Assembly: GCF_001458775.1 (NCBI RefSeq)
Contig: NZ_CZPZ01000006.1
Coordinates: 1-64,000, forward strand
Direction of reading: 5' to 3'
DNA: 64,000 bases
DNA from: Candidatus Nitrospira nitrificans
GTDB taxonomy: Bacteria; Nitrospirota; Nitrospiria; Nitrospirales; Nitrospiraceae
The notes beneath the pieces were generated by a model that made no database searches, was not told the DNA's origin, and saw only the letters and a program-made list of their open reading frames with translations. Of this stretch, positions 33,471 to 44,200 are shown in pieces (the stretch's first letter is position 1; the number at the start of each line of letters is the position of its first letter). Position numbers and translations under genes: made by a program.

Positions 33471-35033
33471 ATGAAAACCTTCGCATTTCTTGTCTTAGTT
33501 CTGTGTTCGGGAATCGGCGCCTCACTTGATGGAGCGCTGGCACAGACACCAGAGGTTGATTCCGTTCGGTTTTCAGAGGCTGCGCTGGCATTTTCCAATG
33601 GTGTAATCCAGAAAACATCCCCGATCGACGGAACCGTAAACTTGATAACCGGCGATAATCAGTCGACGGGCAATCGCATGCTTCTTGGCAAGCGCGATTC
33701 CCTCTATCTCAAGCTCAATAACCCCACTGATGTGGCAGTTGGTGATCTGTTCACCGTCTACCGACGGATTCGGAAAGTGTTTCACCCCATGACGAAGGAA
33801 TATCTCGGGTTTGTCGTGAATCGTTCGGCGATCGTGAAGGTAACCGCAGCCGATCACGCTCTCACAACCGTGGAGGCCGTGCACAGCTATGGACCAATTT
33901 CCCCCGGGGACCCCGTCATGCGTTTTGTGGCGCCGGCGGCAGACACCGAAGCAAACCCTGCGTCGAACATCTCCGACCTCGAGGGTATGATCGTTGAGCT
34001 CCAGGCCGACCGGACAATGACCCTCGTTTCACAGTCAAATGTTGTGTATGTGGATCGAGGGAAAGAGGACGGACTAAGGACCGGCGATCTCCTCGATATT
34101 CACCGTCACAGTGCCGGACTTCCTCCACGAAAGATCGGCCAACTCAAGGTGCTGTCGGTGGAATCTCACACGGCAACTGCCCTCATCCGTAAGGCCAACA
34201 CCCGCGTCTTCAAAGGAGACCGATTCAAGCTCGTTGGATACGCTGCACTTCTTCCTCAGCCCGCGGGCGCAATCCCAGAATCACCCACAACTCAGACCAG
34301 TCAAGCGGTACCAGCTAATCTGGTAGCCAGCAAGCTGAAAATACAGGATACATCAGGTCAAAGCCGACTCAACCTTGGGGACCTCGCAAAGTTCCTGCAC
34401 TACGACTCAGGGGATGCCGCTATTAAGCCTGCCAATTACAAAGTGCTCGATCAGTTGATTGATTACCTGCACACCAGTGGTGACATGAGGATGATCCGAA
34501 TCGAAGGCCATGCAGATAACATGGAGATCGGCCCCTCACTCAAGTCGCGGTATCCAAGCAATTTGGAATTGTCCAAAATGCGCGCAACCGGCGTCCTACG
34601 CTATCTCGTAGAAAAGGGCGGCCTGCAACCGGAACGGGTCAGTGCGGTAGGGCTCGGTGACACCAAACCAACTGCTACGAATACGGTAGAAGAAGGCCGC
34701 ATGAAGAATCGCCGTGTAGAACTTCTTCTGTACACTCCAGACAGGGGGACTCCGGCGCCTAAGCCGGAGGTTGAGACTCAAGTGCAAAAACCGGAAGGAA
34801 GTCTTTCCACTGTGAATGCTCGTGACGACAACGACCAGTCGCTTCCCGCTACTTCCGGCATGACCGACTTCCCAGGTCGAGGGACCACGGCTATGAGCGA
34901 CTCTCCACACGCTCCTTCAAAGGATAAGTCAAATACTGCTAGTAACCCTGATGAGAGTGGCTCAACGTCGAGCGATACAAATAAGAAAGATATTCCTCCT
35001 CAGCAGCCAACAGTCGGAACCCAGACGGAATAG
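33471..35033 (+). CDS. OmpA-family peptidoglycan-binding envelope protein
   Basis: The start is set at ATG 33471 for the signal peptide it gives ('FAFLVLVLCSGIGASLDGAL', ending ALA-Q) and AAGG upstream; 520 residues. The middle part holds two similar beta-rich segments ('DLFTVYRRIRKVFHPMTKEY', 'GDLLDIHRHSAGLPPRKIGQ'). Residues about 285-425 are an OmpA C-terminal domain: 'IRIEGHADNMEIGPSLKSRY', 'LSKMRATGVLRYLVEKGGL', 'SAVGLGDTKPTATN', 'NRRVELLLY'. It should bind peptidoglycan in the periplasm. The last 95 residues are Pro/Ser/Thr-rich and disordered. It is monocistronic. Confidence 0.82.
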   Translation: MKTFAFLVLVLCSGIGASLDGALAQTPEVDSVRFSEAALAFSNGVIQKTSPIDGTVNLITGDNQSTGNRMLLGKRDSLYLKLNNPTDVAVGDLFTVYRRIRKVFHPMTKEYLGFVVNRSAIVKVTAADHALTTVEAVHSYGPISPGDPVMRFVAPAADTEANPASNISDLEGMIVELQADRTMTLVSQSNVVYVDRGKEDGLRTGDLLDIHRHSAGLPPRKIGQLKVLSVESHTATALIRKANTRVFKGDRFKLVGYAALLPQPAGAIPESPTTQTSQAVPANLVASKLKIQDTSGQSRLNLGDLAKFLHYDSGDAAIKPANYKVLDQLIDYLHTSGDMRMIRIEGHADNMEIGPSLKSRYPSNLELSKMRATGVLRYLVEKGGLQPERVSAVGLGDTKPTATNTVEEGRMKNRRVELLLYTPDRGTPAPKPEVETQVQKPEGSLSTVNARDDNDQSLPATSGMTDFPGRGTTAMSDSPHAPSKDKSNTASNPDESGSTSSDTNKKDIPPQQPTVGTQTE

Positions 35034-35160
35034 CATCGGGACCTAAACGGGGGTCGGTCGGTATTGGACTCCTCCCCTCAAAGAGTCTATCCAATATCTT
35101 TCTAGCCGAGAACCCGGTCTGCCGGGTGTCCTTCGCATTTCCAGACTGCTAAAATGCGGC

Positions 35161-37431
35161 ATGGCTTCCGATGGGCTCTCAACCCTTCCGCATCAAATGC
35201 AGACGCTCTATGCAGACGTTATTGTACCCCGCCATATTGCGAAGGCCTTCACCTATCTCATCCCTCCCGCCTTAGCTGAGACCCTAACAATAGGGCACCG
35301 CGTCCTCGTCCCGTTTGGACGCATGGTGCTGGAAGGGGTTGTCATCTCACTGAGCAACCGCCTCGCGACCGAGATTCAGTCCGCTTCCCTTAGAGAGATC
35401 CGCTCTCTAGCCCACGATGGGGAAGCTTCTACATTGCCTCCGGCGTTGTTCGAACTCTCGCGCGCGATCGCGGAATATTATGTTGCACCCTGGGGCCAGT
35501 GTCTTCGCCTCATAGTGCCCTCGATCGCGACGCGGAAAACCTCGCCCGCACGATACATGGCTACTCCGCAGGGTCGCGCAGCCCTAGAAACCGACCTTTG
35601 TCCAGACTCTCTGAAGCCGACTCTGGACCGAATTGCCCGACGAACTGCAGGAATCCTGGCCTCGACATTTCAACCACCTCGACAGGCAAAGGCTGTGCAG
35701 GGGATCGCCGCCCTCATCAACAAGTCGTGGATAACACTCGTACCCTCGACTAACGCCCACGTCGGGTCTCAAGAGCCGCGCAGGAAACTCACCATGGACG
35801 AGCCTGATCGTCGAACACTATGGGATGGCATTCTGCCCACTGACACGCTTCCGAAGATCAGCTCCTCTTGGAAAACGCATATCGCTCACTGTCTTCACAG
35901 TAATCACACGAGGACGCTCGTGCTCCACGCCCCATGGGAGCACCGGCTCAGCCGGCTTGCCGACGCTATTCACCAAGCCCACGCAATGAAGCGATCCACT
36001 CTAGTTCTGACCGGCGAGATTGCGAGAGCGTCCTGGTTGAAACAACAACTCTCAAAGCTCACGGGCATCCAGATTACCCTCGCGCACCCATCTTCACAAT
36101 CCGATCGATGGCCACAGGGCCAGGGACTGACTCCCTTGGTAGTCGTAGGAACCCGTTCGGCCATATTTTCGCCTCTTCAATCGATGGGGCTCATCTGGGT
36201 GGAGGGAGAAGAGGACCCTGCTCTGAAAGAGCCCCAGGAGCCTCGCTATCATGCCAGAGAGGTGGCTGGTTTGAGGGCGAAGAGCGAGCGAGCGCTCGTT
36301 GTGCTGGCATCGGCTCATCCATCTCTTGAATCGAGGTTCAATACCGAAGCCGAGCTCCATCATGTGCCACAAGAAGTGGCCCTTCAACCAACGATTGAGC
36401 TCGTTGACCTCCGCAACGAGTCAGCAAGAACCCTCCTTAGCCACACTCTTATTCGGGCAATGCACGACGCCCTACAGGGTCACGTCAAGATTCTGCTCTT
36501 TCTCAATAGGAAAGGGTACGCTGGGACCTTGGCCTGTCGAGACTGTGGCTGGGTCCCTCGTTGCGATTCCTGTATCGTGCCGCTGACCTATTATCGTGAA
36601 GCCGGCAGGCTGACTTGCCGCTACTGTGGGAAGGCGGATCGGCTGCCGGATCTCTGTCCTTCATGCCGCACTCCTCGTATGAGTCCTGTCGGTGGTGGAA
36701 CCGAGCGTGTTGAAGCCGAAGTCCGTCGTGTATTCCCGCAGGCCAACGTTGCTCGGCTCGATGGCGACACGCTCCGGCGCTCGGCATCTGCTCACGCTCT
36801 GTGGGAAGGCGTCAAGTCGGGCGCGTGGGATATTCTCATCGGGACCCAAGCGTTGTTTGGCGGGGAGCCACTGCCCCGCTACGGCTTGGTGGGAATCCTC
36901 CAGGCAGATTCCGGGTTGCACGTCTCGGACTTTCGCGCAGCCGAGCGCACCTATCATCTCCTGGTTGATGCCGCCGACCTGGCCTCTCCGGCGTCCACCG
37001 GAGGCCGAGTCATCATCCAGACACGTCTCCCGACGCATTACACCGTGCAGGCCCTGCTATCAGGCCATCCCCATCAATTCTACGATGAAGAATTCGCCGC
37101 GCGGCGGCTTCTTCATTATCCGCCCGTCTGCCGCTTGGCTGATCTCTCGGTAACCGGAAAAGACTCTAGAATTGTCGAGGAGGCCGCCAAACGATGGGGT
37201 GCGGAGCTTGAACAAAACGCCGATGGCCAGGAGCCTCTGATGGTGTTAGGACCAGTGCCGGCGATACGCAGGCTTCCCAAAGGCCGTCAGCAGTATCGCC
37301 TCTTGGTAAAAGGAACGGATCGCACCACTCTCAGCCGACGGATCCATGATTCCGTCCAGAACATGGAGCGAAAGTATCGCAAAGGACAGATCAAATTTCT
37401 GATCGACATCGACCCGGTCGAGAATGGATAA
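35161..37431 (+). CDS. priA: PriA-like primosomal protein lacking ATPase motifs
   Basis: 756 residues with the PriA order: 3'-DNA-binding domain (residues about 15-110, 'VIVPRHIAKAFTYLIP'), helicase-like core, an eight-cysteine zinc region (C459, C462, C468, C471, C486, C489, C499, C502) and the C-terminal domain. However, the P-loop position (255-262) reads LHAPWEHR instead of GxTGSGKT, the DEEH box (about 347-351) reads VEGEED, and the motif-VI GRAGR is replaced by 'AADLASPASTGG'. Neighbouring conserved blocks such as 'VVVGTRSAIFSPL' and 'ADSGLHVSDFRAAERTYHLL' remain. It is full length and in frame, so it is likely a DNA-binding restart factor without helicase activity, as reported for actinobacterial PriA. 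Confidence 0.85.
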   Translation: MASDGLSTLPHQMQTLYADVIVPRHIAKAFTYLIPPALAETLTIGHRVLVPFGRMVLEGVVISLSNRLATEIQSASLREIRSLAHDGEASTLPPALFELSRAIAEYYVAPWGQCLRLIVPSIATRKTSPARYMATPQGRAALETDLCPDSLKPTLDRIARRTAGILASTFQPPRQAKAVQGIAALINKSWITLVPSTNAHVGSQEPRRKLTMDEPDRRTLWDGILPTDTLPKISSSWKTHIAHCLHSNHTRTLVLHAPWEHRLSRLADAIHQAHAMKRSTLVLTGEIARASWLKQQLSKLTGIQITLAHPSSQSDRWPQGQGLTPLVVVGTRSAIFSPLQSMGLIWVEGEEDPALKEPQEPRYHAREVAGLRAKSERALVVLASAHPSLESRFNTEAELHHVPQEVALQPTIELVDLRNESARTLLSHTLIRAMHDALQGHVKILLFLNRKGYAGTLACRDCGWVPRCDSCIVPLTYYREAGRLTCRYCGKADRLPDLCPSCRTPRMSPVGGGTERVEAEVRRVFPQANVARLDGDTLRRSASAHALWEGVKSGAWDILIGTQALFGGEPLPRYGLVGILQADSGLHVSDFRAAERTYHLLVDAADLASPASTGGRVIIQTRLPTHYTVQALLSGHPHQFYDEEFAARRLLHYPPVCRLADLSVTGKDSRIVEEAAKRWGAELEQNADGQEPLMVLGPVPAIRRLPKGRQQYRLLVKGTDRTTLSRRIHDSVQNMERKYRKGQIKFLIDIDPVENG

Positions 37432-37434
37432 AGA

Positions 37435-37860
37435 CTACACGCCTTTCTTCTTTTTGTTCGTCCGAGAAGTCGCCGCCCTTGCAACCTGCGACTCGGATAC
37501 AGCCGCATCCCCCTGATGGGCTCGTCTGAACAAGCCGTAGGAAAACGAAATCCAAAATACGGATGAGAAGAGACCCAGCACGACGGCGGAGAGGACCGTT
37601 CCCATCTCAGATTCGGGAAGTGATTCGGCCTGGCCCCTGAGTTGAATCATCAACACCACGGGCCAGGCAAAGCTTTCCAGGCCAAGCAACAAGGTAGACC
37701 ACGCCCATAGTCCCGTGATCGACTCCGCCATGAACCATAAAAACAACCCTACGCTCAGAGCCCATCCGACCACGAGGGCTGGCGCGACGGTTCCCCCCCA
37801 GATGAGCCAGAACCCAACGGCGGCAACGAGAGTCCCCAGAGACAGATTGATAAATATCAT
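37435..37860 (-). CDS. Four-helix integral membrane protein, unknown function
   Basis: 141 residues with four hydrophobic helices ('LGTLVAAVGFWLIWGGTVAP', 'ALSVGLFLWFMAESITGLWA', 'LLLGLESFAWPVVLMIQL', 'VLSAVVLGLFSSVFWISFSY') and a basic Lys-rich tail ('TSRTNKKKKG'). Convergent with priA, with only three bases between the stops. No family is recognised. Confidence 0.6.
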   Translation of the reverse strand: MIFINLSLGTLVAAVGFWLIWGGTVAPALVVGWALSVGLFLWFMAESITGLWAWSTLLLGLESFAWPVVLMIQLRGQAESLPESEMGTVLSAVVLGLFSSVFWISFSYGLFRRAHQGDAAVSESQVARAATSRTNKKKKGV

Positions 37861-37950
37861 GATGGACGCGATCCAGGCATGGCAGGCAAAGTCTGACGGG
37901 AGTCTGACGGGATGTCAATGTGAAGAACGTTGCGCGTACCAGGCGAGTCT

Positions 37951-38322
37951 CTAGACAGTCAGTTCGGCAGCAACCGCATCGAGGAGGACATTCAGCTCGA
38001 ATGGCTTGTGAAGCGTCCGCCTGGCCCCAAACATCTTTGCAACGTCCAATAAATCGAGGACGCCGATCGTATCACTTGCCCCTGTCATCGCAATCACACG
38101 CGTATCGGGAAACTCCCGGCGAAGCGTCATGATGGCCTCGAGTCCATCCTGATCCGGCATGAGAAGATCCATGATGACGAGATCCGGCGATTTAGCCCGA
38201 TACCGTTCCACTCCTTCTTTTCCATTCGAGGCCTCTTCGACCTCGTAGCCGGCCTGCTCCAAGGTTTCTCGGATGAGCTGACGAACTTGGCCCTGATCAT
38301 CAACCACGAGGACCGACGGCAT
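37951..38322 (-). CDS. Single-domain response regulator
   Basis: Start at ATG 38322, behind GGAGGTG on the minus strand; 123 residues. A receiver with 'SVLVVDDQGQVRQLIRETLE', the phospho-acceptor in 'DLVIMDLLMPDQDGLEAIMT', 'VIAMTGAS' and the conserved Lys in 'TLHKPFELNVLL'. There is no output domain. It overlaps the 3' end of the upstream hybrid kinase by 23 bases and is probably its cotranscribed partner. Confidence 0.82.
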   Translation of the reverse strand: MPSVLVVDDQGQVRQLIRETLEQAGYEVEEASNGKEGVERYRAKSPDLVIMDLLMPDQDGLEAIMTLRREFPDTRVIAMTGASDTIGVLDLLDVAKMFGARRTLHKPFELNVLLDAVAAELTV

Positions 38323-40444
38323 CCGACACCTCCATCGATATACTTGATGATTCGGGGCCGGCGTCGGCCGGAGCACCAGTTGATTCCGAATACGTGGGAG
38401 ACTGGTCCAAAGCCCGACGGATGGCATACGCCAGCTCATGCAATGCGACCGGTTTGAGGAGGCATTCCGTCACGCCCTGCGAACAGACGCCGTCCAGGCC
38501 AGGTGCGCCATGTGACCCGCTGCAGAGAATGACGGAGAGATCCGGTCGAAGCCTCCGACATTCCCCTGCTAAACGATCCCCGCTCATGCCGGGCATCGTC
38601 CGATCAGTGATCAGCAAGTCGAACCGGTTGGGCTCAGCTTGAAAAACCTCCAAGGCTTCTACGGCTGTTCTACACACGACTGCATGGTAGCCAAGAAATG
38701 TCAGCACCTCTCTTCCGAAACGGACCACGGCGTCTTCATCATCGACGAATAAGATACATTCGCTTCCGTGAGGAAGGGGATCATCCTGTTGAGTCGTTGA
38801 GGAAGCACAAGCCCGGAGAACAGGGAGGTAGACCGATACTGTCTCACCGACGCCGGTTTGGCTCTCAACCGCCAAGGTACCGCCATGCGTCGAGACGATG
38901 CCGTAGATGACCGCGAGTCCTATACCCTGCCCCTCGCTGGTTACAGTAGACATCGCAAACGAATCGAACAATCGATGGAGGCTCTGAGGGTCGATTCCCT
39001 CGCTCGTATTTCGAGCACTCAGGCAGACGTACCTTCCCGCGGAGAGTCGACCGGAGGTCATGATTTGATCGGTGTCAAACTCCTGGTTCCGAAGCTGAAC
39101 TTCGAGGATTCCTCCCGTCCTCTGCATCGCACGGACGGCGTGATCGACCAGATGAAAAATCATTTCATGCATCTGCATGGCATTGGCCGAAATAGGATTG
39201 GTCGCGTGTGCAATCTGTGTTCTGAGCTCAATCCACAATGGGATCGTCGGACGAAGGAACCTGAGGGATTCTTTCGCCAAGGAGTGGAATAACAATGGGC
39301 ATCGACCCTGGTCGTTCTGTCCGCCGAAGGCCAGCAACTGTTGGATCAGCTCTCGTGATTTTTGGGCCGCCGTGATCACTTGCCTGACATGACGATGCGA
39401 TTTGGCCTCAGCTGGAATCAACGGAAGCGCCAACTCGCTGAAGCCGAGGACAGCCGTGAGACCGTTATTCAACTCGTGAGCGATGCCGCCGGCAAAGGTG
39501 CCGATCGCTTCCATCCTGGCTGTCTCGCGCCAACGAGTCTCGACGCGTTTCCGATCGGTCACATCGACGACCGCCCCCAGCGTACGGACCGGTTGGCTCG
39601 ATGAACCATCGCTATCGAACGAAGTCCGAGAACGAAGACTGATGTGCCGCATCGCGCCGTCCGGTCTGACGAGACGGTACTCGATCTCATCCAGGCCATC
39701 ACCCGCCGCAACACCGGCTCGTTGGACCATAGACGTCACCCGGTCACGATCATCCGGATGAACGAGTTCAAGGCAGCGCTGCCATGATGCCGGCTCATCG
39801 GCGCCGACACCATAGAGATGCCGTAGGATCGGTGACCAAGAAAGGGAGCCTGCCCGGTAGTCGTATTCAAAGAACCCAACCTGCCCGAGCTGCACCGCAA
39901 GGTCACGTCGCGCCTCGCTGTCCTGAAGCGCTTCTTCGGCCCGCCGGCGCGCGGCGGCATCTTCATCCTGAGTCCTGTCAAACGTTTCCGCGACCTGCCC
40001 GAGTTGTGACACTTCGCTCATTGTCCAAACAACCGACGTCACCCGGCCCAGGCGGTCTTTCACCGGCGACAGCGAGACATCACTCCAAAACGAGGAACCG
40101 CTCTTGCGATAATGACAGATCCGCACACGACACGCCCATCCATCCTGGAGGGCCATTGCAAGCTTTTCCATCGAGGCCCGATCTGTATCCGGCCCGGTCA
40201 AGATCGACGTCGTGTGACCGATCACTTCCTGCTCGGCATACCCGGTCAGTGCGAGGAAGGCCGGATTGACATAGACGATGGGATGATGGGACACCCTCGC
40301 ATCCGTCACGAGCACACTACAGTTCGTCGCCGCGATGATGGTTGAATGCAAGACGTTCTCTTGGCGCTGCCGAATGAGTATCCAGAGAATATAGCTGAGC
40401 AACAGGAGCACCCCGAGGAAGAGACCAGCAGCCATGCGGAACAA
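38300..40444 (-). CDS. PAS-PAS hybrid histidine kinase with C-terminal receiver
   Basis: 714 residues. One N-terminal helix ('AAGLFLGVLLLLSYILWIL') anchors it. A first PAS domain (about 35-150) looks LOV-like ('YVNPAFLALTGYAEQEVIGH', then TTSILTGPDTD) but lacks the photoactive cysteine of the GRNCRFLQ motif. A second PAS with PAC follows (to about 300), then HisKA ('IGTFAGGIAHELNNGLTAVL'), HATPase ('GQGIGLAVIYGIVSTHGGTL') and a receiver ('LLITDRTMPGMSG'). The classical N-box is weak. The end overlaps the downstream regulator. Confidence 0.82.
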   Translation of the reverse strand: MFRMAAGLFLGVLLLLSYILWILIRQRQENVLHSTIIAATNCSVLVTDARVSHHPIVYVNPAFLALTGYAEQEVIGHTTSILTGPDTDRASMEKLAMALQDGWACRVRICHYRKSGSSFWSDVSLSPVKDRLGRVTSVVWTMSEVSQLGQVAETFDRTQDEDAAARRRAEEALQDSEARRDLAVQLGQVGFFEYDYRAGSLSWSPILRHLYGVGADEPASWQRCLELVHPDDRDRVTSMVQRAGVAAGDGLDEIEYRLVRPDGAMRHISLRSRTSFDSDGSSSQPVRTLGAVVDVTDRKRVETRWRETARMEAIGTFAGGIAHELNNGLTAVLGFSELALPLIPAEAKSHRHVRQVITAAQKSRELIQQLLAFGGQNDQGRCPLLFHSLAKESLRFLRPTIPLWIELRTQIAHATNPISANAMQMHEMIFHLVDHAVRAMQRTGGILEVQLRNQEFDTDQIMTSGRLSAGRYVCLSARNTSEGIDPQSLHRLFDSFAMSTVTSEGQGIGLAVIYGIVSTHGGTLAVESQTGVGETVSVYLPVLRACASSTTQQDDPLPHGSECILFVDDEDAVVRFGREVLTFLGYHAVVCRTAVEALEVFQAEPNRFDLLITDRTMPGMSGDRLAGECRRLRPDLSVILCSGSHGAPGLDGVCSQGVTECLLKPVALHELAYAIRRALDQSPTYSESTGAPADAGPESSSISMEVSDAVGPRG

Positions 40445-40590
40445 CCTCCCGGTCCGTGCACGCGGAGTCGTTAGGTCTACTAATAATTTGGTTTCAACTT
40501 ACATGAACCACAGGTGGAATGCCAGGTATGAAGGGTAATCGCAAAATCAGTTTTTTGCACCTAAAAGCGGTAGATCCGAATGTGGGTCGC

Positions 40591-41247
40591 TCATCCTTGC
40601 CGTTTCACAAAAAAGGCGGCCGCCTGTGCGCGCCGCGTGATGCGAAGTTTTTGAAACACGTTGGCCAAGTAGTTCTTGACGGTCTTGTCGCTGAGCCCGA
40701 GTGCGACGGCGATTTCCTTGTTGGTCTTTCCCTCGGCAACCAGCGCGACGACTCGCTCCTCCTGAGAAGACAGCTGGTCCGTACCAGAGGTCGCCGGCAG
40801 ATCGTGAAGCCCTCTCAACCAACGCAGAGCCCTTTCGGTCACAGTAGAGTCGAGGATCGATTGGCCTTTCGCCACCGAGCGGATGGCTTCGAGCAAGGCG
40901 GGTGAATCGATTTCTTTGAGGACATAGCCATGAGCGCCGGCGAGCACGGCGGCGATCACGGAGTCGTCGTCGGCGTAGGACGTCAGGAAAATGACCCGTG
41001 TCCGCGGCAGCGCCCCGAGAATCTCTCGACAGGCATCGATCCCGGACCCGTCCGGCAGTCGGACATCCATCAGAATCACGTCGGGCTTCAATCTCTGCGC
41101 TTGCTGGACAGCCTCCGCCATGGCACCCGCCTCCCCGACGACTATGACATCCTGGGTTTGGCCGAACACCGTCCGCAGTCCCACGCGAATGACCTCATGA
41201 TCATCGACCAACAGGACTCGAATAACGTGAGTTTTAGGTGTGAGCAT
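40591..41247 (-). CDS. NarL/FixJ-type response regulator (REC-LuxR)
   Basis: Start at ATG 41247 ('MLTPKTHVIRVLLVDDHEVI'); 218 residues. The receiver has its phospho-acceptor in 'DVILMDVRLPDGSG', and the C-terminal LuxR helix-turn-helix is 'EERVVALVAEGKTNKEIAVA', 'SDKTVKNYLANVFQKLRI'. It begins 14 bases before the end of the giant kinase gene, which carries a NarX-type HisKA_3 domain, the classical partner of this regulator class. It should act as the DNA-binding output of that kinase. Confidence 0.9.
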   Translation of the reverse strand: MLTPKTHVIRVLLVDDHEVIRVGLRTVFGQTQDVIVVGEAGAMAEAVQQAQRLKPDVILMDVRLPDGSGIDACREILGALPRTRVIFLTSYADDDSVIAAVLAGAHGYVLKEIDSPALLEAIRSVAKGQSILDSTVTERALRWLRGLHDLPATSGTDQLSSQEERVVALVAEGKTNKEIAVALGLSDKTVKNYLANVFQKLRITRRAQAAAFFVKRQG

Positions 41248-44200
41248 AGGGCGTATCCTTTGGAAGATCGAGCGAGACCCTCGTCCCCTTGTCAGGTTTC
41301 GACTGGATGGCGAACAGGCCGCGGACTTTTTGAGCCCGTGCCGCCATGTTGGCGAGCCCATGACCAATCCCCTGAACCGAGCGTGTATTAAATCCGATGC
41401 CGTCATCCGTCACGGCGAGACGATCGGAGCGGATGAGATCCCGAAGCGATACCGTGATGTGTTTGGCGCGGCTGTGGCGCAACGCATTACTCACCCCTTC
41501 CCGTACGATGTTGATGATATGGAGCGCCTGTTCGGTGGAAAGCCGCCGCGCAGCTGCCTCGTCGATTCTGACCCGACATTTGGTGAAAGAGGCGATGGAC
41601 ATCGTTTCGACCATAGTTCGCAAGGCGGTCGAAAAGTCTCCACCCTGCAGCACTTGAGATTCGAGACCGGCAATGAAATTCCGGACTTCCGTCATGACCT
41701 GGTTGAGCTGCCCAATGGCTTGATCCAGTGTCGCCCTGAACTTCTCCGCCATAGGATCGCGCTGTTTTTTGATCAGGGGCTTACACGCTTCCAGTCCAAG
41801 CCCCACTGCATACAATGCCTGGAGGATTCCGTCGTGGAGGTCCTGGCTGATCCGCTCTCGTTCCTGGAGCGCGGCGCTCAAATCTCGCTCGCGCTGCAGG
41901 AGTATCTCCTCCATCCGCTTACGCTCGGTGATATCCGTCGCGGCGCCCAGGACCATGTGAACCTGCCCATGATCGTCAAAAATGGGCCTCTTGACCGTTT
42001 GTAACCAGCGCGTCCTTCCCCCGGCATCGGTGATCCTTTCCTCCAAGATGAACCGATCCATCCCGGAACTGAACACCTCAAGATCGCTCCTCCGAAAGAA
42101 CTCTACCTCTTCCGCATTGACATTGAAGTCAGAATCCGATTTCCCGATCAACGCTTCCACCGTCGTGCCATACCAATCGGCCAGGGCTTTGTTCGCCAAT
42201 GCAAACCGTCCGTCCCGATCCCTGGCAAAGATGAGGTCTGGGTCGGTGTCGATGACTTGTCGCAAGAACCTGTGGGAGCGATGAAGCTCGGCTTCCGCCT
42301 GCTTGCGTTCTGCAACGTCCCGTAAGATCATACAACCATATTCTTGCCCGTCATACTGCAGGTAATTAACGGTCACGTCCGTCTCCAGGACGTTTCCGGT
42401 TCGTGACCAAAACTTCGCGTCGAACGTCAACGCTCCCTGCTGTTTCAAGAAATGCCAATGCTCTGCCCACCGTTCCACGGGGAAATTCGGGTCAATGTCA
42501 TGCACCGTCATGGCCAGGAGTTGCTCGCGTGAGTACTCCAACATGTCGCATGCGGCGTCATTGACGTTGAAAATTCGAGCGTGCGGGTCCAACCACACAA
42601 TCGCCTCCACGGCCTGATCCACGGAGAACTGGGTTAACCGCAGCGCCTTTTCCAATCGCTTGCTCTCGGTGATATCGTCGCCGACCGTCACACTGCATTG
42701 CTTGCCGTTCAACTCAATCAATTCCGCCGACAAGAGACACTGGCGAACTTCGCCGCTCTTGCTTCGGAGCGCCACTTCCACGTTGCGGACGGATCCCTGG
42801 CTCAGCAACAGTTCGAGATAACGGTCCCGCGCCTCCGTCGAGGGCCAGAGTCCTATTTGTTGCGTCGTGCGTCCTACGACTTCTTCTTTGCTATAGGCGA
42901 ACAGCTGACACGCGGCATCATTCGCGTCCACCACGAGACCGGAGTCCAGCTCGCTTATGACGACCGGATTGGGACTGGCTTGGAACGCCTTCGCAAAACG
43001 CTCTTCGCTCCTGCGAAGCGCTTCCTCGGCCTGCTTGCGGTCCGTGATGTCGTTGGCGATGGTCACCACACAGAGCGTTCCGTTGAGCTCCGCGAGATCA
43101 GCGGAGGCCAGAAGGTAGCGCAACGCGCCCGATTTGATCTTTAAAGCAAACTCCATGTTGCGCACCGGCTGCCCGGCTTTCAAACGCTCGATGACCCGTA
43201 CTCTGTCCTCGAGATTCGGCCAGATCCCCAGCATCAACGTGGTGCTTCCGATCACTTCTTCGCGACGAAAACCGAACAGTTCCAGACAGGCATCGTTCAC
43301 CTCGATACAACGGCCCGTTGCGACCTCCGTGATCCCGATCGGATGAGGACTCGTTCGAAAGGCTTTGGAGAATCGTTCCTCGCTTTCCCGCAGAGCTTGC
43401 TCAGCCTGCTTCCGCTCGGTGACATCGACTGTCGCGCCGATCAGGTGCGTCAACCGCCCGTCCTGATCACGAACGCTGTGGCAGCGAACGTCAGTCCACA
43501 CCATCGAGCCGTCTTTCTTGACCATCCTCAGCTCATAGTGACAGGCATCGGCTGCTCCGCTTTGGACCAATTCCCAGTTCTTCATGGCGATCGGCTGGTC
43601 CTCCCGACAGACCAGGTCCAGCCAAACAAACGGATCGGTGGAGAGTTCTTCAGGCGCATAGCCAAAGAGGGCTTTGAGATTGGCATCCGCGTGGTATTCA
43701 CCTCTGATGACATCCAATTCCCAGACGCCGACCTTGCCGATGGCCGTGGCGCGTGCGTAGCGTTCTTGGCTGGCCTGAAGTTCGGCCGTACGTTCCATCA
43801 CTTTTCGTTCTAATTCTCCATGTGCGCGCTGAAGCGCTTCCTCCGACCGTTTGCGATCCGTGATGTCCTGGAACGTTCCGTACGCTCGCACGGCTCGCTC
43901 TTTCACCACGTCGACCTTGCCGACGACCCGTACGGTAACCCGCCGCCCCTTCGCCGTGAGAAGCTCCAACTCGAGATCCCACGGTGTCCCCTGCTCCGCC
44001 CCTTTTCTGAGCGCTTCGGCAATAAGGGAGCGGCTGTCGGACATGCAAAAATTCACCGCCGTCTCCACCGTCGGGCTATACAGCTCCGGTGTCGTGTCGT
44101 ACAGCCGGTAGGTTTCGTCGCTCCACCACAGACGGTTCGTCAGGAAATCCAACTCCCATCCCCCGATGTTCCCGATCGCTTCGGTTTGGGCCATCAGCGC

